NCBI RefSeq assembly: GCF_020073745.1
Contig: NZ_JAIRAU010000011.1
Span: 124,001-188,000, forward strand
Direction: 5' to 3'
Source of the DNA: Nannocystis pusilla
GTDB lineage: Bacteria; Myxococcota_A; Polyangia; Nannocystales; Nannocystaceae
DNA length: 64,000 nucleotides
Position numbers and translations under genes: made by a program. Positions 41,672-50,774 of this stretch are shown piece after piece (within the stretch, counting starts at the first letter, position 1; each line of letters starts with the position of its first letter). Below the pieces are notes generated by a model. That model was not told the origin of the DNA, ran no database searches, and saw only the letters and a program-made list of their open reading frames with translations.

Positions 41672-44281
41672 ATGATGCCGACCTACGTGCTGGGTCTCCG
41701 GGAGGTCGATCGAACGCAGGCCAGGCTGGTCGGGGGGAAAGGCGCGAACCTGGGGGAGCTGTCCAGGATCGAGGGGATCCGCGTGCCCGCCGGCTTCTGC
41801 GTCACGACCGGGGCCTTCCAGCGGATCATGGGAGAAGCGCCGGCGATCGGCGAGCTGCTCGATCGGTTGTCGTCGCTCGCGGCGAACGACCGGGACGAGC
41901 TGCGACGGCTCAGCGGCGAGCTGCGCCGGCTCATCGAAGCGACGGCCGTCCCTGACGACCTGCAGGCGGCGCTCACCCGGGCCCTCTCCCGGCTCGGCGC
42001 GGACGAGGCCCACGCCGTGCGCTCCAGCGCGACGGCGGAGGACCTGCCGGGAGCGTCCTTCGCAGGCCAGCAGGACACGTATCTGAACGTCCGCGGGACG
42101 CAGGCGATCCTGACGCACGTCCGCCGCTGCTGGGCCTCGCTGTTCAGCGAGCGGGCGGTGACGTACCGGATCCAGCACGCGTTCGACCACCGCAAGGTCC
42201 ACATGGCGGTGGTGGTGCAGAAGATGGTCTTCCCGCAAGCGGCGGGGATCCTGTTCACGGCCGATCCCGTCACGTCGAATCGCAAGGTCGCGTCGATCGA
42301 GGCCGGCTTCGGCCTGGGCGAGGCGCTGGTCGCCGGCCTGGCGCGGACCGATCGCTACAAGCTGCGGGACGGTCAGATCGCCGAGAGGGCGATCGCCACC
42401 AAGACGCTGGCCACCTGCGCCGCGGCGGAGGGCGGTACGGAAGAGCGGGCGATCGAGCCCGAGCGGCAGAACGAGCCGGTGCTGACGGTCGCGCAGGTCC
42501 TGCAGCTCGAGCGCCTGGGCCGGCAGATCGAGCGGCATTTCGCCCACCCGCAGGACATCGAATGGTGCCTGGCCGAGGACGGGTTCCACATCGTCCAGAG
42601 CCGGCCGATCACGACCGTGTATCCCGTCCCTGAATCGAATGATCGCGGCAACCGCGTCTACATCTCCGTCGGCCACCAACAGATGATGACCGACGCCATG
42701 AAGCCCCTGGGACTGTCATTCTTCCAATTGACCGCCGGTGGGCCCATGCACGCGGCGGGTGGTCGATTGTTCGTCGATGTCACGCCGCAACTGGCCTCAC
42801 CGGCCAGCCGGGACGCCTTCCTGAAGCTCCTGGAGCGCTCCGATCCGCTCATCCAGGGCGCCATCGTGAGCATCGTCGAGCGGGGAGATTTCATCCCACA
42901 ATTGCCCGACGAGGCGCCGGCCTCGCAGCCCGGCAAGCAAGCCATGGCGCGCTTCGACGCGCAGGTCGAAGACGATCCGGCGATCGTCGCGGCGTTGATC
43001 GAGCGCAGCCAGACCGCGCTCGCGGAGCTGAAGAGTGAGATCCGGACCAGGGCCGGCACGGAGCTGTTCGACTTCATCCTCGCGGACATCCCGCGATTCA
43101 AGCAGCTCATGTTCGGTCCGACCAACATGGGCGTGATCATGGCGGGCATGAACGCGGCCTGGTGGCTCAATGAGATGATGATGACGTGGCTGGGCGAGAA
43201 GAACGCCGCGGACACGCTGTCCCAGTCGGTGGCGAACAACATCACGTCGGAGATGGGCCTCGACCTGTTGCACGTCGCCGACGTGATCCGCCCGTATCCG
43301 GCCGTGGTCGCCTATTTGCAGCAGGTCGAGCATGACGGCTTCCTGGACGAGATGGCCGGGCTCGACGGCGGGCCGGAGGCCCGGGACGCCATTGTGGCTT
43401 ACCTCGACAAATACGGCATGCGCTGCGCCGGGGAGATCGACATCACGAGGGCCCGCTGGAGCGAGAAGCCGACGACGCTCGTCCCCTTGCTTTTGAGCAA
43501 CATCAAGAACTTCGAGCCTCACGCCGGCGCGCGGAAGTTCGCGCAGGGGCAGCAGGAGGCCTCGCAGCACGCGCAGGCGTTGCTGGAGCGGTTGAGGCAG
43601 CTGCCGGACGGGGAGCAGAAGGCCAGCGAAGCCCGGCGGATGATCGAGCGCCTGCGGAACTTCAGCGGCTATCGCGAGTATCCGAAGTACAGCATCATCA
43701 ATCGCTATTTCGTGTACAAGCAGGCCTTGCTGCGAGAGGCCGAGCGGCTCGTGCAGGCCGACGTGATCCACGACGTGGAAGACATCGACTACCTCACGTT
43801 CGCCGAGCTCCGCGAGGTCGTGCGCACGCATCAGCTGGACGACCAGATCGTCCGCACACGGAAGGCCGAGCACGAGCTCCACAAGAAGCTGACGCCGCCG
43901 CGCGTCATCACGTCCGACGGGGAAATCGTGGCATGCGCCCCCAGGCGCGCCGATCTGCCCGCCGGAGCCATCGCCGGCCTACCGGTCTCCTCCGGCGTCG
44001 TCGAGGGACGGGCCCGCGTCCTCCTCGACATGGCCGACGCAGAGCTGGAGGCGGGCGACATCCTCGTCACCACCTTCACCGACCCCAGCTGGACGCCCCT
44101 GTTCGTGTCGATCAAGGGCCTGGTGACCGAGGTGGGCGGCCTGATGACGCACGGGGCGGTGATCGCCCGCGAATACGGCTTGCCGGCCGTGGTCAGCGTG
44201 GAACATGCGACCCGGCTGATCCGGGACGGGCAACGCATCCGCGTGCACGGGACGGACGGGTACGTCGAAATCCTGACATGA
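41672..44281 (+). CDS. rph: Rifamycin-inactivating phosphotransferase
   Basis: About 869 residues. This dikinase-like enzyme transfers the beta-phosphate of ATP to a rifamycin hydroxyl through a swivelling histidine domain, destroying antibiotic activity. The ATP-binding domain (LVGGKGANLGELSRIEGIRV, AVRSSATAEDLPGASFAGQQ) is at residues 15-330, the rifamycin-binding domain is in the middle, and the C-terminal histidine domain has GLMTHGAVIAREYGLPAV with the phospho-carrier at about His827, matching His825 of the Listeria enzyme. An upstream ATG at 41621 would add 17 residues; family N-termini (YVLGLREVDRTQ) favour 41672. GGAGGAG lies 13 bases upstream. A rifamycin-associated-element-like repeat precedes it, suggesting rifamycin induction. 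It diverges from the amidohydrolase and converges on the TetR gene. Confidence 0.9.
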   Translation: MMPTYVLGLREVDRTQARLVGGKGANLGELSRIEGIRVPAGFCVTTGAFQRIMGEAPAIGELLDRLSSLAANDRDELRRLSGELRRLIEATAVPDDLQAALTRALSRLGADEAHAVRSSATAEDLPGASFAGQQDTYLNVRGTQAILTHVRRCWASLFSERAVTYRIQHAFDHRKVHMAVVVQKMVFPQAAGILFTADPVTSNRKVASIEAGFGLGEALVAGLARTDRYKLRDGQIAERAIATKTLATCAAAEGGTEERAIEPERQNEPVLTVAQVLQLERLGRQIERHFAHPQDIEWCLAEDGFHIVQSRPITTVYPVPESNDRGNRVYISVGHQQMMTDAMKPLGLSFFQLTAGGPMHAAGGRLFVDVTPQLASPASRDAFLKLLERSDPLIQGAIVSIVERGDFIPQLPDEAPASQPGKQAMARFDAQVEDDPAIVAALIERSQTALAELKSEIRTRAGTELFDFILADIPRFKQLMFGPTNMGVIMAGMNAAWWLNEMMMTWLGEKNAADTLSQSVANNITSEMGLDLLHVADVIRPYPAVVAYLQQVEHDGFLDEMAGLDGGPEARDAIVAYLDKYGMRCAGEIDITRARWSEKPTTLVPLLLSNIKNFEPHAGARKFAQGQQEASQHAQALLERLRQLPDGEQKASEARRMIERLRNFSGYREYPKYSIINRYFVYKQALLREAERLVQADVIHDVEDIDYLTFAELREVVRTHQLDDQIVRTRKAEHELHKKLTPPRVITSDGEIVACAPRRADLPAGAIAGLPVSSGVVEGRARVLLDMADAELEAGDILVTTFTDPSWTPLFVSIKGLVTEVGGLMTHGAVIAREYGLPAVVSVEHATRLIRDGQRIRVHGTDGYVEILT

Positions 44282-44304
44282 CGGCGGCCGACGGGGAGCC
44301 GCCC

Positions 44305-44907
44305 TCACGGTGGCTCGCCGGTCGGAGCGAGCGTCCCGTAGACCGTATCGACGACGAATTGCCGGTACGCGTGGTTGTCGGGGCCGTCGAAGCCCTGACC
44401 CGAGAGGTGTTGATAAAACGGCCGAAACTGCAGCGCGCCGAGGAACAGGTCGGTCGCGTGCTCCGGCCGGACCGGGCGCAGCAGCCCGCGCTCGATCGCG
44501 CGGGTGAACCACGCCGTGACCTCGCGCCGCGCACGGACCGGCGGCAACTCCTCCCGCCGCTCAGCCAGCGACTCGACCTGCACGCCCGCCGAGCGCAGCA
44601 CGGCGAGGGCCGGGACGATGCGCTCGAGATACGTCGAGATTTCTTCGGCGAGCTCGAGGAGCTGGGTCCGCGCGTCCCGCTCGTCGGGGCCCGCTCGCAC
44701 CTGCGCGATCCATGGCTGCGCCGGCGAGGGCAGCAGCGCGGCTCGCAGCAGCTGCTCCTTGGTGCCGAAGCGTTGAAACAGCACGCCGTGCGAGATGCCG
44801 AGCCGCTCCGCGATCAGGGTCGTCGACGCCCCCGCGCCGTGCTCCAAAAAGCACGCGCGCGCCTCCTCGAGAATTTGTGCGTCGGTGGTGTTCCTCGGCC
44901 TTGCCAT
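44305..44907 (-). CDS. TetR/AcrR-family transcriptional regulator
   Basis: A 200-residue repressor-type protein. The N-terminal helix-turn-helix is clear: QILEEARACFLEHG, TTLIAERLGISHGVLFQRFGTKEQLL (residues about 10-57). The C-terminal domain (60-200) should bind a small ligand. It is divergent from the methyltransferase - phosphotransferase - exporter unit, and a 14-base dyad lies in the shared promoter region, so it probably represses that unit and itself until a ligand, perhaps an antibiotic, appears. Its 3' end is 23 bases from the convergent rph gene. Confidence 0.88.
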   Translation of the reverse strand: MARPRNTTDAQILEEARACFLEHGAGASTTLIAERLGISHGVLFQRFGTKEQLLRAALLPSPAQPWIAQVRAGPDERDARTQLLELAEEISTYLERIVPALAVLRSAGVQVESLAERREELPPVRARREVTAWFTRAIERGLLRPVRPEHATDLFLGALQFRPFYQHLSGQGFDGPDNHAYRQFVVDTVYGTLAPTGEPP

Positions 44908-44913
44908 TTAATA

Positions 44914-44927
44914 AGTGTCATGTCACT
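44914..44927. promoter_or_regulatory. Candidate TetR operator between divergent genes
   Basis: AGTGTCATGTCACT is a 14-base dyad matching at six of seven paired positions. It lies seven bases upstream of the TetR start codon and between a TTGCCA sequence (44901-44906) and a CACTAA sequence that could form a weak plus-strand promoter. This AT-richer pocket (TTTAATAAGTG) stands out from the GC-rich surroundings. Confidence 0.5.
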
Positions 44928-45028
44928 AACTTTCCAGCAGCGCAAGCAGGCCTGGGTTTAGCCCCCGAAACGCGCGCATGGCGCGAGTTCAATGAGGGCT
45001 CGACACCCCACCGAGGGAGGACACGCAG

Positions 45029-45991
45029 ATGGAACTTGATGTGATGGATCTGTTCGCAGCGGCATCGATCGTCACCGCGGCCCAGCAGACGGGTCTCTTC
45101 CGCGAGCTGTTGGCGGCGCCGCAGGCCGCGTCGGCCTTCGCCGAGAAGCTCGGCCTCGATCGGCGGGCCGCCACGCTGGTGCTCGACGCGCTCGTGACGC
45201 TCGACCTCGCCAGCCGCGAGGGCGACTTCTACGAGGCGAGCCCGCAGCTGCGGTCGTGGCTGCGGCCCTGGGTCGGCGGCAACGATCCGCGGCCGCACCT
45301 GTGGGAGCACACTGTCGCGTTCCTCCGCTCCGGCGAACCCCGCGCGCACATGGACGGGACCCCGGCCGAGCGCGAGGCGAGCTACCGCGCCGGGGTCGCG
45401 TGGCTCGGCGAGCACTTCGAGCCGTTCGCGCGCGAGCTGGCCGGCAAGCTGGCGCAGGCGCCCGCGCGCGTGCTCGACGTCGGGTGCGGCTCGGGCGTGT
45501 GGAGCCTGGCGATCGCGGAGCGTTCTCCGACCACGCACGTCACCGGCCAGGACTTTCCGCAGGTGCTCGAGTCGTTCACGGCGCGCGCGCAGCAGCTGGA
45601 CCTCGGCGAACGCGTGGCGACGATCCCCGGTGACATGCACGCGGTCGAGCTGCCCGCCGGCGCCTTCGATCTGGTGGTGATCGCCAACGTGCTCCGCCTC
45701 GAGACGCCGGAGCGCGCGGCGTCGCTGCTCGCCCGACTGGCGCGGGCCGTCGCGCCCGGAGGCGCGCTGCTCGTCGTCGACGCGCTCGCAGGCGGCACGC
45801 CGGAGCGCGAGCGCGCCCGGGCGCTCTACGCCCTCAACCTGGCCCTTCGGACACGGGCCGGACGGGTCCACAGCCCCGCCGAGTTCGCGTCGTGGCTCGC
45901 GGCCGCCGGGCTCGGCGCGGTCGAGACGATCGCGCTCGGCGGGCGCACCGGGCCGATGGGGGCCGTCGGCGCCTTGCTGGCGCGGCGGTAG
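45029..45991 (+). CDS. SAM-dependent methyltransferase (O-methyltransferase type)
   Basis: A 320-residue enzyme. Residues 1-90 form a winged-helix dimerisation domain (DLFAAASIVTAAQQTGLFREL, LGLDRRAATLVLDAL) typical of small-molecule O-methyltransferases. Residues 140-300 are a class I SAM-binding fold with motif I VLDVGCGSGVWSL (about 148-160), then GQDFPQV and a DLVVIANVLR strand. It would methylate a hydroxyl on a secondary metabolite or quinone-like compound. GGGAGGA precedes the ATG. It starts a plus-strand unit: 36 bases separate it from the Rph-like gene, which overlaps the exporter gene. Confidence 0.85.
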   Translation: MELDVMDLFAAASIVTAAQQTGLFRELLAAPQAASAFAEKLGLDRRAATLVLDALVTLDLASREGDFYEASPQLRSWLRPWVGGNDPRPHLWEHTVAFLRSGEPRAHMDGTPAEREASYRAGVAWLGEHFEPFARELAGKLAQAPARVLDVGCGSGVWSLAIAERSPTTHVTGQDFPQVLESFTARAQQLDLGERVATIPGDMHAVELPAGAFDLVVIANVLRLETPERAASLLARLARAVAPGGALLVVDALAGGTPERERARALYALNLALRTRAGRVHSPAEFASWLAAAGLGAVETIALGGRTGPMGAVGALLARR

Positions 45992-46027
45992 TCGACGCAA
46001 TGCGAGCGTGACCGAAGGAGACGTTTC

Positions 46028-48505
46028 ATGATCACCCGTCAATTGAGCGAGCTGTCGCGCGCCGATCTGCCGATCGCGGGCGGCAAGGGAGCGAACCTCG
46101 GAGAGCTGATCGGGCTCGGGCTGGCGGTCCCGCCCGGCTTCGTCGTCACCGCCGGGACCTACGCCGAGCAGGCGCGCGCGTGGCAGTTCGCCGAGCACCT
46201 GACGGCGCCGATCGCCGCGAGGAATTGGGAGGCCGCGGCGGCGACGGCCGCGGAGCTGTGCCTCCACGGGGCGCTGCTCCCTGCGGTCGAGCTCGCGGTG
46301 CGTGACGCCTACCGTGAGCTGGGCGCACCACTCGTGGCAGTACGGTCCTCCGCGACGGCCGAAGATCTGGCAGACGCGTCGTTCGCGGGGCAGCACGACA
46401 CGTACCTCGAGGTGGCGGGCGAATCCGCGTTGCTCCTGTCGCTGCGGCGCTGCTGGGCGTCCCTGTGGACGCCGCGGGCGCTCGACTACCGCGCGGCTCG
46501 GGGCATCGATCACCTCGGCGTCGCCATCGCAGTCGTCGTTCAGCGCATGGTGCAGTCCGAATTCGCCGGCGTCCTGTTCACCGTCGACCCGGTCGACCAG
46601 CGCACCGATCGCATGCTCGTCGAGCTGGCCCCGGGCCTCGGCGAGGCCATCGTGTCCGGGCACACGAGCGGCGACCTCTATCACCTGAGTCGCCCGCTCG
46701 ACGCGGGAAAGCCGGGCGCGGGAGCCCCGGCGATCACCGCGCGCGAACGCCGGGGGGCCGGCCGCCCGGCCCCGAGCGACGCGCTGGTCCACGAGCTGGC
46801 TCGCATCGGGCTGCGCCTCGAGGCGCACTTCGGGTGCCCGCAGGACGTCGAGTTCGCGTTCGCCGGCGGCGTCGTCCACCTCCTGCAGTCGCGGCCGATC
46901 ACCACGCTCCGCGACGTCGAGCTCGAGGCGATCCCGCCGCTGCCGCCGCTCAACCGGATGCAGCGACGGCTGCTCGAGTCGAACGACAACGACCGCTTCC
47001 CCGTCGCGCCCAAGCCGCTCGATCAGTGGGGGTTCGGGATCGTGCTGCCTGCGGTGGCTCACACGCTGCAGTTCGCCGGCTTCGCGGTCGACGAGGCCGA
47101 GCTGCGCGCGTCGGCCGAGCAGGTCTGGCGCGAGGCCCTGGTCCCGCCGCGGGCACGACCGACGCTCCGGCTGCTCGCCTTGCCGCGGACGGTCGCGGCC
47201 AGCCTGGGCCACGACTGGATGGGATGGTGGGAGAACGAGGCCCTCCCGCGGATCCTGGACGCCTGCGACCTGACCGACCTGGGCGCCATGGACGACGCCG
47301 CGCTGCTCCGCCGCGCCGACCGGATCGCCGGCGTGCTGACCGAGACGCTGGGCAAGCGGTTCGAAGGGATCGTCGGTCAGGCGGCGACGCTGCTCGTGCG
47401 CATCCCCGTCGTCTTCGCCGTCGGCAGGAAGCGAGCGCCCGTGATCATGGGCGACCTCGTGTCGGGGCTCCGCACCCGGACCTCCGAGGTCAACGAGGCG
47501 CTGTTCGACCTCTCGCGCAAGGCGGTCGGCGCCGGGCCGGAGGTCACGGGCCCGCTCCGCGACGGGCGCCCCGACGAGCTGCGGGAGACGGAGGCGGGTC
47601 GCGCCTTCCTCGCCGAGGTCGACGCCTTCCTCGCCGAGCACGGGTATCGCGAGAGCACCGGCCTGTTCCTCTCGGCCTCGATGTGGCGGCGCGATCCCAC
47701 GCCGATGTGGGGGCTGCTGCGCGGGCTGCTCGACGTGAGCGAGCCGCCCTCCGAGGCGGCCGGGCAGCGGCGCTACCGGGCCGCCCTCGCCGAGGTCACC
47801 CGCGCGGTGCGCTTCATCCCCGGGCTCGGCGCCGCGTTCGCGCAGGTCGTCGAACGACTCCGCACGGCGATCGTCTTCCGCGAGCGCTCCCACTTCGACC
47901 TGGCGCGCCTGTTCTCGGCGCTGCAGGACATCATCGCCGCGCTCGCGCGGCGCCTGCACGAGCGCGGGCATTTACCTGTCCCCGAGGACATCTTCTATCT
48001 GACCCGGGCCGAGCTGAGGAGCTGGCTCGAGGGACAGGTGCCGTCACGCGGCGAGGTCGAGCGGCTCGTGCGGCGGCGGCGGGCGACCTATGCGGTCGTC
48101 AACGGGCGCTGGCAGAAGTGGGCCTTCGCGGCCGGTAGCCAGGGCGGCGCGGCCGACGTGCTGCGGGGCGTCGGGGCCTCCTCCGGGGTCGTCCGCGGGA
48201 GGGCGCGCGTCATTTGTGACGAGCACGGGTTCGAGCGGCTCCGGGCCGGCGAGATCCTGGTGTGCCGGTATACCAACCCCGCCTGGACGCCGCTGTTCAC
48301 GCTCGCGGCCGGCGTCGTGACGAACACCGGCGGCGCCGTGTCCCACGCGGCGATCGTCGCGCGCGAGTACGGGATCCCGGCGGTGCTCGGAGCCGCCGGT
48401 GCGACCGAGCGGATCGCCGACGGGCAGGAGATCCTGGTCGACGGCAACGAGGGCCTGGTGACGCTCCTGCGCCCCGCGAACGCCGGCGAGGTCGCGCATG
48501 GCTGA
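46028..48505 (+). CDS. Rph-like PEP/pyruvate-binding phosphotransferase
   Basis: An 825-residue paralogue of rph with the same three-domain order: ATP-binding domain (IAGGKGANLGELIGLGL at 16-32, AVRSSATAEDLADASFAGQH), a more divergent middle domain, and a C-terminal swivelling domain with GGAVSHAAIVAREYGIPAV holding the phospho-histidine at about His773. The middle domain, which binds the substrate in Rph, is only weakly like rph, so the target is probably another small molecule. AAGGAG precedes the ATG. It lies between a methyltransferase and an MFS exporter, the latter overlapping its last eight bases. A TGTCC-CCGA-GGACA hairpin (47977-47990) sits in the PEDIFYL segment. Confidence 0.85.
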   Translation: MITRQLSELSRADLPIAGGKGANLGELIGLGLAVPPGFVVTAGTYAEQARAWQFAEHLTAPIAARNWEAAAATAAELCLHGALLPAVELAVRDAYRELGAPLVAVRSSATAEDLADASFAGQHDTYLEVAGESALLLSLRRCWASLWTPRALDYRAARGIDHLGVAIAVVVQRMVQSEFAGVLFTVDPVDQRTDRMLVELAPGLGEAIVSGHTSGDLYHLSRPLDAGKPGAGAPAITARERRGAGRPAPSDALVHELARIGLRLEAHFGCPQDVEFAFAGGVVHLLQSRPITTLRDVELEAIPPLPPLNRMQRRLLESNDNDRFPVAPKPLDQWGFGIVLPAVAHTLQFAGFAVDEAELRASAEQVWREALVPPRARPTLRLLALPRTVAASLGHDWMGWWENEALPRILDACDLTDLGAMDDAALLRRADRIAGVLTETLGKRFEGIVGQAATLLVRIPVVFAVGRKRAPVIMGDLVSGLRTRTSEVNEALFDLSRKAVGAGPEVTGPLRDGRPDELRETEAGRAFLAEVDAFLAEHGYRESTGLFLSASMWRRDPTPMWGLLRGLLDVSEPPSEAAGQRRYRAALAEVTRAVRFIPGLGAAFAQVVERLRTAIVFRERSHFDLARLFSALQDIIAALARRLHERGHLPVPEDIFYLTRAELRSWLEGQVPSRGEVERLVRRRRATYAVVNGRWQKWAFAAGSQGGAADVLRGVGASSGVVRGRARVICDEHGFERLRAGEILVCRYTNPAWTPLFTLAAGVVTNTGGAVSHAAIVAREYGIPAVLGAAGATERIADGQEILVDGNEGLVTLLRPANAGEVAHG
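47977..47990. repeat. Perfect TGTCC-CCGA-GGACA hairpin inside the Rph-like gene
   Basis: A 5-bp stem with a CCGA loop, in the codons for LPVPEDIF. PEDIFYL is a conserved family segment, so this copy may be chance or a synonymous adaptation to the element. Confidence 0.4.
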
Positions 48506-49868
48506 AGCGAATTCGGGCCCCCAGGCCCGGCTGCTCGTCGCCATCGCCGTCTCGGCCGCGCTCGCGCCGCTCAACTCGACGATGGTGGCGGTGGCCCTCC
48601 CGGAGATGGCGCGCACCCTCCACGAGGAGTCCGGCGTGCTGCGACAGGCGCTCGTCACCAGCTATTTGCTGACGAACATCGTCCTGCAGAGCCCCGGCGG
48701 GAAGCTCGGCGACCGGCTCGGCCACCGCCGGGCGCTGGGACTCGGCCAGCTCTTGCTCGCGGCCGGGTCGATGCTCGCGTGGTTCTGGCCGGAGCTGGTC
48801 GGTCTGACGGTCGCGCGGATGTTGATGGCGACCGGCGGGGCCATCATGGTCCCGAGCGCGACTGCGCTGCTGCGCACCGAGCTGCCGCCCGAGGTCCGCG
48901 GGCGCGCGTTCGGGGCCTTCGGCGCGGTGATGGGGCTGTCTGCCGGTCTCGGGCCGACGCTCGGCGCGGCGCTCGTCGGGCGCTTCGGGTGGACGTCGAT
49001 CTTCCTCGCCAACGTCCCGCTCCTGGCGCTGTCCGCCGCGCTCGCGCACGTCGGCCCGGCCGCCCGCAGGTCCGCCGTGACGCAGCCTCGCTTCGACCTC
49101 GTCGGCTCGCTGCTGCTGGGCGCCTCGCTGCTCGGGCTCGCGCTGGGGCTCGAGCACGCCGACCTGCGCTGGGCCGCCGGGCTCGGGATCGTCGGCCTCG
49201 GTCTGTTCGCCGGGTGGGAGCGACGAGCCGCCGATCCGGTGGTCGACTTCTCGCTGTTCAGGCGGCCCGCGTTCGTCGGCGGCAGCCTGATCATCGCCCT
49301 GCAGAACTTCGCGATGTACTCGACGATCTTCGAGCTGCCCCAGGTGGCGGGCCGACTGTTCCACGTCGGGCCGCGCGACGTCGGCACCACGCTGCTGGCG
49401 ATGATGGGGATGATGGTGGTCGCATCGCCGTTCGCCGGGCGCTTCACCGACCGCTTCGGCCCGCGCCGGGTGGCCTTGATCGGCTGCTCGCTGGCCCTCG
49501 CCGGCATGCTGCTGCTGACGATGCTGCCGCTCCACTCGCTGAGTGACGCGATCCCGCCGCTGGTGCTGCTCGGCGCGGGGCTCGGGCTCACCTCCGCGCC
49601 CTCGCAATCCGCCGCGATGAGCGACGTCCCCGGCGACAAGAGCGGCATGGCCGCGGGTCTGACCTCGACGATGCGCTACATCGGCGGCATCGCCGGCCTG
49701 ACGGTGCTCGGCGTGGTGTTGACCGACGAGCCCGCGGCCGAGGTCGTCATGCACGAGCACGCCGTGGTCCTCTCGATCTTCGCCGGGGCGTTGTTCATGA
49801 CGCTCGGCCTCGCCTTGCTGCTCCCGGGCCGGATGCCGGCGGTCGTGCACGGCGAACGCCGGCGCTGA
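48498..49868 (+). CDS. MFS drug-efflux-type transporter (DHA2/EmrB-QacA type)
   Basis: A 456-residue inner-membrane protein with about 12-14 predicted helices. Signatures of the drug:H+ antiporter-2 group are present: LNSTMVAVALPEM in the first helix region, GKLGDRLGHRRALGLGQ (motif A) after the second, and GPTLGAALVGRFGWTSIFL (motif C-like and following). It is shorter than usual DHA2 exporters of about 500 residues. It overlaps the Rph-like gene by eight bases, so it is translationally coupled and would export the methylated or phosphorylated compound, or the drug itself. Confidence 0.88.
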   Translation: MAEANSGPQARLLVAIAVSAALAPLNSTMVAVALPEMARTLHEESGVLRQALVTSYLLTNIVLQSPGGKLGDRLGHRRALGLGQLLLAAGSMLAWFWPELVGLTVARMLMATGGAIMVPSATALLRTELPPEVRGRAFGAFGAVMGLSAGLGPTLGAALVGRFGWTSIFLANVPLLALSAALAHVGPAARRSAVTQPRFDLVGSLLLGASLLGLALGLEHADLRWAAGLGIVGLGLFAGWERRAADPVVDFSLFRRPAFVGGSLIIALQNFAMYSTIFELPQVAGRLFHVGPRDVGTTLLAMMGMMVVASPFAGRFTDRFGPRRVALIGCSLALAGMLLLTMLPLHSLSDAIPPLVLLGAGLGLTSAPSQSAAMSDVPGDKSGMAAGLTSTMRYIGGIAGLTVLGVVLTDEPAAEVVMHEHAVVLSIFAGALFMTLGLALLLPGRMPAVVHGERRR

Positions 49869-49895
49869 CACCAGCCGCCGGCGCGCCGGGCCGCG

Positions 49896-50282
49896 TCAGG
49901 TCGGCTGGTACAGCTGGATCAGGTTGCCGCAGGTGTCCGAGAAGACGGCGATGCTCACCGCGCCCACCGGCGTCGGCTCCTGCGTGAACGCGACCCCGAG
50001 GCCCTTCAGCCGCCGGACCTCGGCCGCGAGGTCGTCGACCTCGAACGCGGTCAGCGGGATGCCCTGATCGAAGAGCGCCTTCTGGTAGGTCTGCGCCGCG
50101 GGGTTGGCGTTCGGCTCGAGCACGAGCTCGAGGTCGTCCGGGCCCTCCGCCGACACGACGGTGATCCACCGGTACACGCCGACCGGGAGGTCGTGCTTCT
50201 TCCGGAAGCCGAGCACCTCCGTGTAAAACTTCAGCGCCTTGTCCTGATCGTCGACGACGATGCTGTTGAGCTTGATCCGCAT
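49896..50282 (-). CDS. VOC (glyoxalase/bleomycin-resistance) family protein
   Basis: A 128-residue protein with two beta-alpha-beta-beta-beta modules: MRIKLNSIVVDDQDKALKFY with LGFRKKHDLPVG in the first and SIAVFSDTCGNLIQLYQP at the end of the second. It belongs to the vicinal-oxygen-chelate family, which includes glyoxalases, dioxygenases and antibiotic-binding proteins. GGAGGAGAG precedes the ATG. It is 48 bases downstream of the AraC-type regulator and probably in the same transcript. Ligand unknown. Confidence 0.85.
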   Translation of the reverse strand: MRIKLNSIVVDDQDKALKFYTEVLGFRKKHDLPVGVYRWITVVSAEGPDDLELVLEPNANPAAQTYQKALFDQGIPLTAFEVDDLAAEVRRLKGLGVAFTQEPTPVGAVSIAVFSDTCGNLIQLYQPT

Positions 50283-50330
50283 GTCTCTCCTCCGTGGGAA
50301 ACCGGCGGGAGTCTGGCAGGGGCGGGCCGG

Positions 50331-50774
50331 TCAGGCTTCTCGAAAACTGCGGAGCGCGCCCGGCGGCAGACCGCCCATCAGCCAGAAGCAGCCGGGGAAC
50401 AGCTGCCGCCGGAGCGCGCCCGGGACCTGGACGAGGCCCCGCAAGCGCCGCTGGTAGGCCGACGGCGTGGCGCCGGTGCGTCGCGTGAACAGCGCGCTGA
50501 AGCTCCCGAGGCTCGAGAAGCCGATCTCCATGCACACCTCGGTGACCGAGTGGTGGCCGCCGGCGAGCAGGTGTCGGGCCCGTTCGAGGCGCGACTCGAT
50601 GCGGTACTGGTGCGGGGTGCGGCCGAACACGGCCTCGAACTGGCGGATGAATTGAAACGGCGAGAGGTCGACCTCGCCGGCGATGTCCGCGATCGTGACG
50701 GGGTCGACCGGGACCTCGCGCAGCAGGTCGCGGGCGCGGCACAGGCGCCGGAAGCGGTCGGGCTTGAGCAGCAT
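50331..50774 (-). CDS. AraC-family transcriptional regulator (DNA-binding domain only)
   Basis: A 147-residue protein made almost only of the two helix-turn-helix units of the AraC/XylS family: ITIADIAGEVDLS-like first unit (VTIADIAGEVDLSPFQFIRQ) and a second with VTEVCMEIGFSSLGSFSALF and RRTGATPSAYQR. There is no N-terminal ligand-binding domain, as in short AraC regulators. It is co-directional with the VOC gene and divergent from the FMN reductase, so it probably controls one or both. Confidence 0.85.
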   Translation of the reverse strand: MLLKPDRFRRLCRARDLLREVPVDPVTIADIAGEVDLSPFQFIRQFEAVFGRTPHQYRIESRLERARHLLAGGHHSVTEVCMEIGFSSLGSFSALFTRRTGATPSAYQRRLRGLVQVPGALRRQLFPGCFWLMGGLPPGALRSFREA

